From Aspidiotus rigidus (Eukaryota > Arthropoda > Insecta > Hemiptera > Diaspididae), in assembly GCA_035079385.1 (NCBI GenBank), contig JAVHKY010000039.1:1302001-1366000 (forward strand): 64,000 nucleotides of DNA, given 5' to 3'. Every line of letters starts with the position of its first letter. The stretch's first letter is position 1. Position numbers and translations under genes: made by a program. This document shows, piece by piece, positions 11,090 to 21,652 of the stretch. The notes below the pieces were generated by a model. The model was not told the origin of the DNA, ran no database searches, and saw only the letters and a list, made by a program, of their open reading frames with translations.

Positions 11090-12400
11090 TAACGCCATCA
11101 TTTTGTTCACATTTCGTTCAATTTTGTTCACTCCTTGTTTCCCCGCTACAGCTATTTCAAATTAAAGGGGGGGATGCAGCCCCCCATCTTCGAGTTTTGC
11201 GTTCTAATCCATGTGATGTTCAATTTTGTTCAACAAATTTTAAATTTTGTTCACTCGTTTCCTCGCTACGGCCATTTCATATTTAAAGGGGGGGATGCAG
11301 CCCCCCCATCTTCGAATTTTGCGTTCTTATCCATGTGGTAATTTTGTTCACATTTTGTTCAATTTTGTTCAACAAATTTTAAATTTTGTTCACTCGTTTC
11401 CTTGCTACGGCCATTTCATATTTAAAGGGGGGGGGGGGAATGCAGCCCTCCATCTTCGAATTTTGCGTTCTAATCCATGTGATAATTTTGTTCACATTTT
11501 GTTCAATTTCGTTCAACAAATTTTAAATTTTGTTCATTCGTTTTCCCGCTACGGCCATTTCTAATTAAAGGGGGGGGGGGGATGCAGCCCCCCATCTTCG
11601 AGTTTTGCGTTCTAATCCATGTGATAATTTTGTTCACATTTTGTTCAATTTTGTTCAACAAATTTTAAATTTTTCTCACTCGTTTCCTCGCTACGGCCAT
11701 TTTATATTTGAAGGGGGGGGAATGCAGCCCCCCATCTTCGAATTTTGCGTTCTAACCCATGTGATAATTTTGTTCACATTTTGTTCAATTTTGTTTAACA
11801 AATTTTAAATTTTGTTCACTCGTTGTTTCCCCGCTACAGCTATTTCAAATTAAAGGGGGGGATGCAGCCCCCCATCTTCGAGTTTTGCGTTCTAATCCAT
11901 GTGATAATTTTGTTCACATTTTGTTCAATTTTGTTCAACAAATTTTAAATTTTGCTCACTCGTTTCCTCGCTACGGCCATTTCATATTTGAAGGGGGGGG
12001 GGAATGCAGCCCCCCCATCTTCGAATTTTGCGTTCTAACCCATGTGATAATTTTGTTCACATTTTGTTCAATTTTGTTTAACAAATTTTAAATTTTGTTC
12101 ACTCGTTGTTTCCCCGCTACAGCTATTTCAAATTAAAGGGGGGGATGCAGCCCCCCATCTTCGAGTTTTGCGTTCTAATCCATGTGATAATTTTGTTCAC
12201 ATTTTGTTCAATTTTGTTTAACAAATTTTAAATTTTGTTCACTCGTTTCCTCGCTACGGCCATTTCATATTTAAAGGGGGGGATGCAGCCCCCCCATCTT
12301 CGAATTTTGCGTTCAAATCCATGTGACAATTTTGTTCACATTTTGTTCAATTTTGTTCAGGAAACTTTGGATTTTGTTCACCCTTCATTTCTCCGCTACA
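11090..12400. repeat. Tandem array, ~140 bp unit, about ten copies
   Basis: Each unit contains gttcacattttgttcaattt, then cgctacggccatttca or cgctacagctatttcaaatt, a G-run, atgcagcccccc, and ttttgcgttctaatccatgtg. Two variants of the middle block are interspersed, so parts of the array may have expanded as larger units. The open frames across it are artefacts of repetition. Two further units lie inverted at 13,115-13,340. Confidence 0.85.
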
Positions 12401-12623
12401 TACATTGAACATTTTGGGACATAAGGAAATGTACACACCTCCCCTCTCTCATCTATGTGTATGAATTTATAAGCAAAATTCACCCATATTTTTCAATTAC
12501 TCACATCTTATATTTTGGGACCCATACAGGCATGAAATATCCCTGCCTATCCTCCTTATTTTTGAACTTACATAATATTTCATTCTATTCAATTTTCTAA
12601 AATAAATACTATGCATAATTACA

Positions 12624-12931
12624 GGGTGCGCTAAAAAAATGTTAACAGTTGAATGGAAATTTGGGCTGAACTTGTAGCGCAAAAACGCAAAACGCGGAGA
12701 TCAGTCATGCCCCCGTGTTTGATACAGGCAGGGGAATCCGCGAAAATCTTCCCGGTTTCACGCGAAGGAGGGAATGATACCTTGAAGCTCATCTTTCGTC
12801 ATGAGCTTGTGATGAGAGATCCGTCATACCCCCGTGTTTGAAACAAACGGGAGAAGTCACAAAAATCCTCCCGGTGTCACGCGAAAGGGAATGATAGCTC
12901 GAAGCTCATCTTTCGTCATGAAAGATGATTT
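12624..12931. repeat. Foldback loop: mariner-like end fragment plus two ~120 bp tandem units
   Basis: The loop begins with an ACAGGGTGCGCTAAAAAAAT-type sequence followed by caaaaacgcaaaac, resembling the terminal repeats at 25,186 and 31,163. After it come two tandem units (from about 12,699 and 12,819), each with a cccccgtgtttga block, a tcccggt.tcacgcgaa block and gaagctcatctttcgtcatga. No coding potential is seen. Confidence 0.6.
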
Positions 12932-13439
12932 ATTTTAGAAAATTGAATAGAATGAAATATTATGTAAGTTCAAAAATAAGGAGGATAGGCAAGGGTGGGT
13001 CCCAAAATATGAGATGTAATTGGAAAAAATGGGTAAATTTTGCTCATAAATTCATAGATGAGAGAGGGGAGGTGTATACATTTCCTTATGTCCCGAAATA
13101 TTCAATGTATGTAGCGGAGAAATGAAGGGTGAACAAAATCCAAAGTTTCCTGAACAAAATTGAACAAAATGTGAACAAAATTATCACATGGATTTGAACG
13201 CAAAACTCTAAGATGGGGGGCTGCATTTCCCCCGCCCCCCAAATTTGAAATGGCTGTAGCGGGGAAACGACGAGTGAACAAAATTTGAAATTTGTTGAAC
13301 AAAATTGAACAAAATGTGAACAAAATTATGGCATTAGTCGCGACCCAAAATTCCATCATGGGGGAGGTTGGGGAAATGGAGCCTTTTATCGAGGGGTTTT
13401 TCGGAAAAAAATCCGTCGTCCGGCCCGCAAAGCTTGGAG

Positions 13440-15460
13440 CTTGAAAATTTTTTAAGTCGCCCTCCTATCATATATAGGCTGAAAAATAGCCCCATCGAGT
13501 AATCAGATGATATGCGATGTTTCATAGACCAACTGACTTAGCCCCTTCAATGAGTCATACATGCAACTCTTCAAAAACCTTAAGAAACGAAACATCCGTC
13601 TCAGGTATTCTAAATCCCTCTCCTATCATTATATAGCTTGGAGGTCGGAATTTTTCCAAATACCCTTCTATCATAGATAGCTTCAAAGTTCGGGCCTATG
13701 ACGTCACAATTTGATGACGTCACAGATCTGGTACATCAACTTTTTTCAGATCCCACTTGTCCTATAAAACAGGTTCCCTGACACTCCAATTATAACACCG
13801 TTGAAGAACCTGTGAGTTTTTTTCAAGTCCCCCTCCTATGATATGTAGCTGTATATGTTACGGTACAGGACGACAATTGGTAAATGACGACATTTACCGG
13901 CAAATGTCGTCATTTACCGAAATCACGAGTTTGAGCAACACTAACCAACGAAATATCTGATGAATGTCGACAAAAACCGGTAATTGTCGACATTTACCAC
14001 TGGCAATTGGTGAACGTTGAAAAGGAACCTGAAAGAAATCTGGTAAATTTTGACAAAAGTGGTAATTGTCGACATTTACCACTACAGAGATTGATAAACG
14101 TTGAAGAGGAATCAGAACGAAGTTATGAGAAAAGGATAATCTGCAGAGAATGCATAACACGAGATATCTCATTATTGTTTCCACTGTCACATTTGCATAT
14201 TTTTTCTTCAGTTAAAATTTCATCCTGTTGCGACCGCCTTGGCCAATTTCAGATTGGGTGGAGTGTAGAATATAAAACAATTCTCCTTCTGTCACGTAGC
14301 TGACGATATTCGCTGACGCTTCATCCAACGGTTTTACTAGAGTTTTTTTCTTGGCAATAATTAACACATCGTATTTCTGGAGCAGCCTTTTCTCATCCGT
14401 TGTCTCCCCACAATCCTTCGTATCAGCTTTCACTTATCAAATTCGAATATTCTTCAGGGGAAAAAAAGAAATTATTGTCACCACACTTCTTAGTTATAAT
14501 TTTTTCTAAGCTTTCACAAAATCGCAAATGCATTTGCTCAATGTCCATATTGTAGATTGGAATTTGGAAGAATGAAAACTAAACTTGATAACTTAGGTAC
14601 CTACTTGGGTACGTACATAATATGCAGGCTACAATTGAACATGAAAAAATTTGAATTGTTCATTGATAATCCAAGTAGAATGAGAAAATCGTCACTATTT
14701 TGCACGTTTCAACCACGTTGATCTCAGACGGGAATCGAACCCAACATCTCTCTATTGCTGGTCTCGACGTATTCGACGTTTATCAAATGCAGGCAGTAAA
14801 TGTCGACATTTACCGCAATTATATAATTTTGTCATGACTTACCAACTTCGTAGGTAAATGAAAATGACGACATTTACCGGTAAATGTCATGATTTACTGT
14901 AACATATATATGTCTGAAAGATAGCACCTTCGAGAAACTAGATATGCAATGCTGCATACATCACTCGACGTAACCCCTTTGCAAACACCATAAGACTCAG
15001 AACACCCTTGTCCTCCTCCACAGTCTGAAAGATAGCCCCATTGAGTAACTAAATATGCAATGCTTCATACACCAATTGACTTGGCCCCTTCAATGAGCCG
15101 GATATGCAACGCTTCAAACACCTTAAGACTCGGAACATTCTTCTAAGGTATTCTGAAGTCCCCTTCCTATCATATCCTGGAGGTTGAAGTCCCTTCCTAT
15201 TATATATAGCTGTGACGTCACAATTTGATGAAGTCATAAATCTGGTGCGTCCACATTTTTCACATCTCCGCCCTCCATGAAACAGGTTCCCAGCCGCCCC
15301 TCGTTCAACTTCGTTAGAGAACCCGTGCGCTTTAACAGGGAACCTGTTAAAGCGATCATAATATAGCTGAAGAGTCAAAATTTTTCCAAATCCCCCTCCT
15401 ATCATATATGGCCCGAGAGTAAACATTTTTCCAAGTCCGTTTCAAAAATAGGTTCAGGTC
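13440..15460. repeat. Dispersed repeat with 'tcctatcata' units, split by a transposon
   Basis: Phrases such as cctcctatcatatatagct, gtcgaaatttttccaagtc, ccccttcaatgagcc and gacgtcacaatttgatga recur at 13,440-13,855, 14,905-15,460, 24,940-25,185, 28,770-28,830 and around 31,166-31,195. The copies serve as landing sites for at least two other elements here. No ORF is preserved and the class is unknown. Confidence 0.65.
13856..14904. mobile_element. Non-autonomous DNA transposon rich in GTAAATGTCGACATTTAC palindromes
   Basis: The ends TGTTACGGTA (13,856) and TACTGTAACA (ending 14,904) are near-perfect inverted repeats. TATA flanks both sides (13,852-13,855 and 14,905-14,908), and the dispersed repeat continues on either side, which marks the insertion. 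Inside are at least six copies of palindromic or near-palindromic ggtaaatgtcgacatttacc-type motifs (13,886-14,095 and 14,800-14,890). The interior otherwise shows no transposase. Confidence 0.65.
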
Positions 15461-15909
15461 ACTGATGACGTCCTAGTTCATTCTAGGTTTATACTAGGTC
15501 TAGGCTTCCTTCAGACTGGCTTTATACTAGGTTTAGTGTTGCTTGAATTCTCAATACCAAAACCAATTTGACTCATAGAACAGGTTCCCTGCGTTCCTCG
15601 TTTAAGTTCGTTAAGGAAGCCGTCATTTTTTCTCCGTACAATCCAGAATTTTGATATTCACATTCATTTCGTCCTCGAAATTACGAGGGAGGAGGGGAAT
15701 TGAAATGATGTCCGTGATGTTAGATCGAATGTTAACAAGTGCAAATCCTTGTTGGAGAATCCTAAATCGATCCTCTTCCTTAACCCTGTGCCTCCTTGGC
15801 TTTATGGCCCTCCTTAACTCCATAAGGAGAATATCCTTTTTAGGCCAGTGGTGTCTTTTATTTCTCCTCCGACTTATAAGCTTTCTATATTCCTCGATAA
15901 AAGGTTCAA
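15461..15909. other. No gene recognised
   Basis: Contains repeated ctaggttta-like phrases at 15,480-15,540 and a 66-codon minus-strand frame (15,623-15,823) of basic composition that I cannot assign. Confidence 0.45.
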
Positions 15910-16440
15910 GTGAGTTATCAGTCTCGGTTCGCTAAACCGGTAGGGAGAATAAATGGTATTCTCCCTCCTGATCGTTGTATTCTTGTATCCTCCGTTGTCA
16001 AGAGTATGTTTCCGCGTATCCCTCCCCTACCTGCTCTTGATTACTCCAAAGTCCTCCTTGAAGATGCGCATGTCCCGAACTCGTTCACTGATGAGTTCAT
16101 AACACTCCTTAAAATGTGTCTTCTCCCCAATTTCTGTCAGTTTCCCTCTAATATCGGTGTCCCTATCAACACCCCCCCTCGTATTTTTGGTCTCGAGGTC
16201 TTTCTCGAACAGTTTGAATACGAGGTCTTTGTTTCTGGTTTTCACCTCCTTCCTATATTGTTCATTGGCGCCGATATCTGGATGATATTTTGTGCCTCTG
16301 GAGTGGCTCCCTTTCCTATCTTCACTCTTTTTTCACGTTCCTTAGTAGTCGATACCCTACCATTACTTTATTATTGAGGTAGGGGAGTCTCCATCAAGTT
16401 TCTAGACCTTTCTATCGCCATTGCTCGGAAGCGTTATGTC
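15910..16440 (+). pseudogene. Old Penelope-like RT fragment
   Basis: A plus-strand frame reads like the RT palm of a Penelope-like element: FPRIPPLPALDYSKVLL corresponds to the LFPxIP block, then FTDEFITLLKMCLLPNFCQF, GVPI in place of the GxPxGSPL loop, and a FLEQFEYEVFVS block. The catalytic box is not intact. It differs strongly from copies A-C, so it is from another, older family. Confidence 0.6.
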
Positions 16441-16559
16441 ACTTTCATGGAAGAAGAAGTAAGACGGCTGGGAAAAGGCATCAAGTACATGCAGCCAGAG
16501 AGACTGAACCAGTCTAAGTGCTTGAAAGTATGGCCTTTAGCTGCGAACAAGTAATCTAA

Positions 16560-17270
16560 ACCATGGAACACGACGTGAGACCAGAAGCCAGGACCAAAAT
16601 AGGGAAAGTGCTGTTGGACATCAAGGAGAATATGTGCCAAACCAATGACAGAACACAAGTAATGCAAAGGAAGGTCACAAATCTACAAAAGAAGATCCGA
16701 CAGAACAACCTGATTTTGACAAAGGCGGACAAAGGTAACACGGTAGTACGTAATGGAGAAGGAGGACTACACCCAAAAAAAAAGAGTCGTACATCGCAGT
16801 GAATGGACACAAAGAGCTGACAAAGGACCCAACACTGAAATACCAAGATGACCTGAAAGCTGTGTCGAAACGGAACAATGTACGGAAGGACGCTTGAGAT
16901 GAACCCGCTGGCATCAAAACTCAAGGGGCTTGTAAGCGATTTGTCCGATGAGACCTATGGTTAACAGCATTCAATCACCATGCTACAAGATAGCGAAGAT
17001 CGTAACCACATTCCTGAAAGAAAACTACCAGTTTGCACCCAGACGGAGCATCAGAAACAACAGAAAGCTGATTGAGCAACTGGATAAGTTGTAAATCATT
17101 GATGTAGCAAACATGTTTGGTACCATACCCAAGGAGGAACTTCTCACCCTGCTTAAAAGCAACAGATACCATATAAACCCCGATAGGCCGAAGTACGCCA
17201 ACATACTGGAAGAGATCTTGAGCCAGAACTACTGGCGCTTCATTGACGGGTTCTACAGTTAGTAAGGAAA
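16560..17270 (+). pseudogene. Second old Penelope-like fragment, N-terminal RT part
   Basis: Plus-strand frames, with one or more shifts, give ...RQNNLILTKADKGNTVV (the conserved N-terminal LTKADKGN motif), then PMVNSIQSPCYKIAKIV (fingers), a block with QLDKL, and IDVANMFGTIPKEELLTLL (the DVxxLFTxIP palm block), with an in-frame stop just before it. It follows the C-terminal-type fragment at 15.9 kb although its own domains come earlier in the protein, so the two pieces are separate insertions or a rearranged copy. Confidence 0.65.
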
Positions 17271-17722
17271 GATGAAAACTTCAAAAATCCTCAATTATTT
17301 CAAAATCGATGAAGAAGTAAGGAATTAGACGTTCATATTCATAAATTTGGAGCTTCTCTCTTTCTTTCGAGCTTTCACCTTTTAAATTTTCTGAACAGTT
17401 TGATTAAATACTTGACCTATAAGAATCTCTCAGCCTCCAATAAAAGATATCTTTTTATAGATTGTAAAGCGGAATTTGAAAATATTACATCACAAAAATT
17501 CAATTCACAGATTCTTCTTGAACCAGCCTCTACACGTAGATAATGTAATCAGTGGGGAAATGAGTTATTTTTACGTTTACTCGTTGAATACAATATTTTA
17601 CATTTAATACTGGATGCATTTGCATATTGCCTTTATTGCATAGACATACATAACCGACGAAGTTTGAGAAGTGATTTTTGTAAGAAGAGGGAATTTACAT
17701 TTTACTTGCTATCGTAGTTGCC
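17271..17722. other. Upstream region of the secreted-protein gene
   Basis: AT-rich sequence directly upstream of the start codon at 17,723. It probably includes the promoter, but no TATA box or initiator can be assigned with confidence. Confidence 0.35.
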
Positions 17723-18675
17723 ATGAAATTCGTAATTTGCGTAATTACTTTGGCTGTATTGCAGGGTAAGTGTACATGTAATTCATGAATAAATTTCGTG
17801 TTAATCATTCTTCTCTCCATTTAATCACGGATATTTTCAACAACTCCATCCCTTATTTCTTGATTCTAAGAAGGTGTTTGGTCATCAGTCATCACAGAAG
17901 TACTTATGTTTTCTTTTTCAATATAATTACAGGATTATAAACAACATCTGGCCGGGTTACTATTGATGTTATGAAAAAGAGACTAAAAACTACATACCTA
18001 CCTATTTTGAACGATTTGTATTTTTTCAGCCACCAGCACGTTACCGTCATCGGAGAGTTCCACAGAGGATGAAGAAGAATGGATAAGGATATACGGAAGT
18101 ACGTGAGTGTAACCTGGTTTCGACATTTCTGATCCTAAAAAAAAAAATCATCAGAGATATCGAGTTCGTTCAAATGTCTAGCACGGTTCTGAGAACCTGT
18201 ACTTTTCATTAATTCGTTTCTATTCAAATCTTCAGCTCACAAGAATGATTCGGGGAAATGGCCTCTCGCGCGAAATCTGTACAAGGATTTTGACAAGCTC
18301 GGCAAATTTTGCGCCAGAGTGCACGAAAAATGGACTAAAAGAAAGCCAGATTCAGTAGACGCACACGTAAGTTTCTGGCTGGTGACATTTACCAATCGTA
18401 GTATCGAACCTATATGGGCCGATATCATGATGTACGCCGTAAATAAAAAGGATTTAGGCGATACCGAATTCGTCCCGTACCAGTATATAATTAAAGGAAA
18501 TCGGCCGGACTGCGTTTTCTACATAAAGGAGTTGAAGCAACACGCGAAAAAGCTGTCGGAGATGGGATTTGCAGATCACGTATGCGACGTGGATATGAAA
18601 GGATTTGAAAATTATACCACTAGGACGGGCGAGGACAAGCTGTTTCAACCGAAGAGCCAATTTATCAAAGATTAG
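17723..18675 (+). CDS. Small secreted protein, three exons, family unknown
   Basis: Proposed exons are 17,723-17,765, 18,030-18,098 and 18,236-18,675, each with GT-AG junctions and phase 1 throughout, giving 183 residues. Exon 1 is essentially a signal peptide (MKFVICVITLAVLQ). Exon 2 encodes an acidic segment ending EDEEEWIRIYG. Exon 3 holds the globular part, with HEKWTKRK, WADIMMYA, GNRPDCVFYIKE and CDVDMKGFENYT, three cysteines and a charged tail. The start is chosen because it alone gives a signal peptide and open phase. A damaged paralogue lies at 6.6-9.4 kb with the same intron positions, so this is a local gene family. I do not recognise the fold. A secreted, possibly salivary or gut, role is only an inference from the signal peptide. 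Confidence 0.7.
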
Positions 18676-19139
18676 TATTTTGCATTATGTATCAAAAATT
18701 TAGCTTTTTTTTGTTTCAATATCGATCCTATCGTGTGCCGCAAAAAGAGCCTCTGCGGGTTGCTTACGTCCGCACTAAGATGCTGTGATTATTACAAACC
18801 TATAAAAATTCTTATTTTCAAGAGTTCGTTTTGATTGATTTTATCTATGTTCCAATTTTAATGCAACAGTTGAACCCAGAGTATTGCAGCCGAAAGTTTC
18901 AGCTTCGGCTTTCAGCTTAAACTTACGACCTTGAAAAATATGGCTTTCGGCTTTTGAAAAAATTCACATGGCTTTCGGATTAATTTGACTGGTAAAACGT
19001 GAAAGACGAATACTCCGACGTGGAGTAAAACATGCAAACCGCAGAAAATTAAAAGACGACGAGCGCTTTCGGTTAAATAACCATCTTCAAGCCTTAAATG
19101 GAAGCAACTGACGAACAAAAGAGAAGAATGAGGATTAAG

Positions 19140-20100
19140 ATCGTCCAAACGAGAAATCACGGAGTGAGTCATAAACCAGTTCGATCAGGCCATCTTCCGG
19201 AATATACGAATTGAGTACAGTGATACCGTCAGTGTTGAGATGACGAATTATCTCTATATTCTCGAGGGCGATACGCTTACGTACGCAATCCCGGATTTAG
19301 GGGGGGGGGCATGACCCCGGGCCTCCACCAAAAAGGGGCCTCCACCACCCTCACTTTTTTTGGTGGGGGGGGAGGGCAATTGGGTAGAAAAATTTAATAG
19401 GGGCCTCCACTGCCGCTGGCCCCCGGGCCCAAAAATCCTAAATCCGGGGTTGCGTACGGTAGGAATTCTCCTTATGGAGGAGCTTTTCGGATCCCTCGCG
19501 GAACCTGTGGCCACTGTTTATTAAGTTATCGGCGAAAGCTGACTCCCCTAAGTATCCCTTCTTCCAAGACTTCAGGTGCTCAGCTACTCTAACTTTCATT
19601 TGGCGGCTGGTCTCACTGATATAAAAGCCTCCACAATCCCCACATTCCAACTTATAAACACCACTCCTCTCATCAATGGGTATGGGGTCCTTCAGTCTCA
19701 CAAACAACGTCTTGACTGTGGTAGGGTTGTAAAACGCGGGTCTGAAGCCAAACGGGCGAAGGACCCGACCCAATTGCGAGGAGAACTTCCCCAGGAAAGG
19801 GAGACTGATCCATCGCAAACGGCGATCACGGATCGTGTCTCGGGGGAGGGAGGTGGTGGAATCCAGGAGGCTCCTTGTAACTTTCCTCCGAACCATCACG
19901 TCAACGTCGACATTGACCCCATTCACTCTAGCCAGGTGTTTTATAGTACGTACTTCTTTCTTAAAAGCAGACTGACTCAACGGAATACGAGTCAGTATGT
20001 GAACTAGGCTATGAAAAGCAGCCATCTTGTGAGCAACAGGACCGGACGAACTACCGTGGACTAAAACATCGGTCGTGGTATCTTCCCTGTAAATTCCAAG
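19140..20100 (-). pseudogene. GIY-YIG endonuclease region, copy B, interrupted by a MITE
   Basis: The open stretch at 19,438-20,025 encodes the linker and a GIY-YIG domain (GVYKLECGDCGGFYISETSR, AEHLKSW, FADNLINSGH). It then runs into a 169 bp inverted-repeat insert (19,285-19,453); the last part of the endonuclease resumes beyond it at 19,140-19,280. A frame break near 20,030-20,100 separates it from the RT. Same variant YIS in place of YIG as copy A. Confidence 0.8.
19285..19453. mobile_element. 169 bp G/C-rich MITE inside Penelope copy B
   Basis: Terminal repeats GCAATCCCGGATTTAGG (19,285) and CCTAAATCCGGGGTTGC (19,437) match at 16 of 17 positions. GTAC flanks both sides (19,281-19,284 and 19,454-19,457) as a possible 4 bp duplication. 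Copy A lacks the insert at the same place, which gives the empty site. The interior has G and C runs and no ORF. Confidence 0.75.
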
Positions 20101-20814
20101 CTAATGGGTACCGTCTATTATAGAGATCGATAAATCCAAAAAGTTAATGGAAAATACCCCTATTTCCAACGTAAATTTGATGGAAGGGTACCAAGAATTG
20201 AGATACCTCAGAAACTCACCAAGGAGATCTGGGTGACCAGTCCAGGTACATAGAACGTCATCAACGTACCTGTGCCAATAGTGAATATGATTAAGTAACA
20301 CCTGGTTCAAAGAAAAAAGGTCAAGTTCAAATTTAGACATGAAAACTTCGGAGATGAGAGAGCCTAAAGGTGATCCAATAGGGATCCCTACTTCATCGGG
20401 GAACTCGAAAAATTTTCCTTCAAATTTGCAGTAGTTAGGGGACCAGCGGGTATTCAGAAGATCGAAGAATTCGTGAAGCTCATTATGAGGAATGTTGGCT
20501 TTGACGAGTAGCTCACCCACACGCTGGATAGTAGCAGCCTTAGGAATATTCGGGAACAAACCAACAACATCAAACGAGCAGATGGTCGTTCCCGGGGGAA
20601 GATTTACATCCTTGAGGACGTTAGTTAAAGAGGCCGAATTCAAGACCGAATGAGGGGATTCAAAATCAATGCGATTTTTGAACCAACGGTCAAGGAATTT
20701 GGCAAGGAGGTAAGTGGGGAAGGAGACGGAAGAAACAATGGGTCGCATCGGGGTATTGTTCTTATGCACTTTAGGCAGCCCGTAGAGGAGGGGGGGGTGT
20801 GAGGTTAGGAACAA
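20101..20814 (-). pseudogene. Penelope-like reverse transcriptase core, copy B
   Basis: 237 open codons hold the whole RT palm in order: LLYGLPKVHK, RPIVSSVSFPTYLLAKFLD, SFDVVGLFPNIP (first Asp), GIPIGSPLGSLISEVFMSKFE, and YWHRYVDDVLCTW (YVDD), then FTLEIGVFSINFLDLSI. This domain copies element RNA into DNA at the nick made by the GIY-YIG domain. All catalytic residues are present, but frame breaks on both sides separate it from the N-terminal and nuclease parts. Confidence 0.85.
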
Positions 20815-21480
20815 GGAGGGCTTTTTTCAGAGCAGGAATCTTGATAATAGCCTCACTCCTATTGATGACACTCCTAACTTCTTCGACGTGCTTGGGAAAG
20901 CTGAAATCCTCACTCTCTTTAGCACCACACTGCTGTAGGACTTCATGGACCTTAGAAGAATAGGCCGATCTCTCCATCACTACAACAGCGTTGCCCTTGT
21001 CAGCCTTCGTGACGATCAAATCTGCCTCTTTCATCTTCCTCCTTATACCCTGAATCACTCCTCCCAATTTATTACTCATGCGAGGGAGGGGGTTATTACG
21101 GACTAATTCGGCACAGACTTTCTGGGTATTAAAACCAGGGCCAATCTTAACAGCAAGATCCGCAACAACATTAGCCAAGGTTTCATCTTTCTTGAGGGGA
21201 GGTAGACTAAATTTCAAACCCTTCTCAAGGAGGGATGTTTCGTCACTATTGAACACTACCTGACTATTATTTATGGGGGGGGATGGAATTTATGGACGAC
21301 TACACCATCACTCACCCCCTCCTCAACCACATCCTCATTAACCGTCATTAGGGAGGACAGCTTCTTATTTTTCCTCTCCTTCAACTTCGCCTCAAACTTC
21401 CGACACTTTTCATTGACGTCCCGCATAAAGTAATCAAACTCGAAGGGGGGGGGGGAGCATGTCGGAGAGTCTCGAATGGA
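20771..21480 (-). pseudogene. Penelope-like N-terminal domain, copy B
   Basis: The open frame 20,771-21,256 includes LLEKGLKFSLPPLKKDETLANVVADL and the VTKADKGNAVVVMERS motif typical of Penelope-like proteins upstream of the RT. Upstream, broken frames to about 21,480 continue with a basic segment (CRKFEAKLKERKNKK) that also occurs in copy C. It abuts the right inverted arm, so the 5' end of the element is incomplete. Confidence 0.75.
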
Positions 21481-21652
21481 CCACTTCTCTTTTGTTCGTC
21501 AGTTGCTTTCATTTTAGGCTTGAAGATGGTTATTTAACCGAAAGCGCTCGTCGTCTTTTAATTTTCTGCGGTTTGCATGTTTTACTCCACGTCGGAGTAT
21601 TCGTCTTTCACGTTTTATTATGGATAGCCGTAACTTGAAGGAACGGGTTCGT

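Larger units (their letters stand above)
11032..13384. mobile_element. Foldback-type element with tandem-repeat arms
   Basis: The two ends are inverted copies: AGGCTCCATTT at 11,032 and AAATGGAGCCT ending at 13,384. Both run inward through a C-rich or G-rich block, a ttgcgactaa-like block, ~140 bp tandem units, and then a unique ~200 bp inner segment (about 12,400-12,605 against 12,928-13,115). The left arm holds about ten tandem units and the right arm about two, so the arms are unequal. The 320 bp loop is separate sequence. Long inverted arms made of tandem repeats are the hallmark of foldback (FB) elements. No transposase is present and no target duplication was fixed. Confidence 0.75.
18993..21652 (-). 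mobile_element. Penelope-like element copy B, with inverted terminal arms
   Basis: A minus-strand Penelope-like element flanked by a perfect 13 bp duplication TTAATTTGACTGG (18,980-18,992 and 21,653-21,665). The two ends carry a ~130 bp sequence in inverted orientation (about 18,993-19,125 and 21,490-21,622). The coding order on the minus strand is N-terminal domain, RT, GIY-YIG. It is closely related to copy A but keeps the YVDD box. A 169 bp MITE interrupts the endonuclease. Confidence 0.9.

Noticed and set aside
11135..12091. Several 60-105 codon ORFs in the tandem array
   Set aside because: They repeat the same low-complexity peptide from the repeat unit and have no independent support.
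11090..12400. CRISPR-like regular repeats
   Set aside because: The units are contiguous tandem repeats of ~140 bp without unique spacers, in a eukaryotic foldback element.
14725..14760. tRNA-like B box (GGGTTCGATTCCC on the minus strand)
   Set aside because: The B-box word is perfect, but no A box or pairing acceptor stem could be found at the right distance. It may be a trace of a tRNA-derived SINE or chance inside the 13.86-14.90 kb element.
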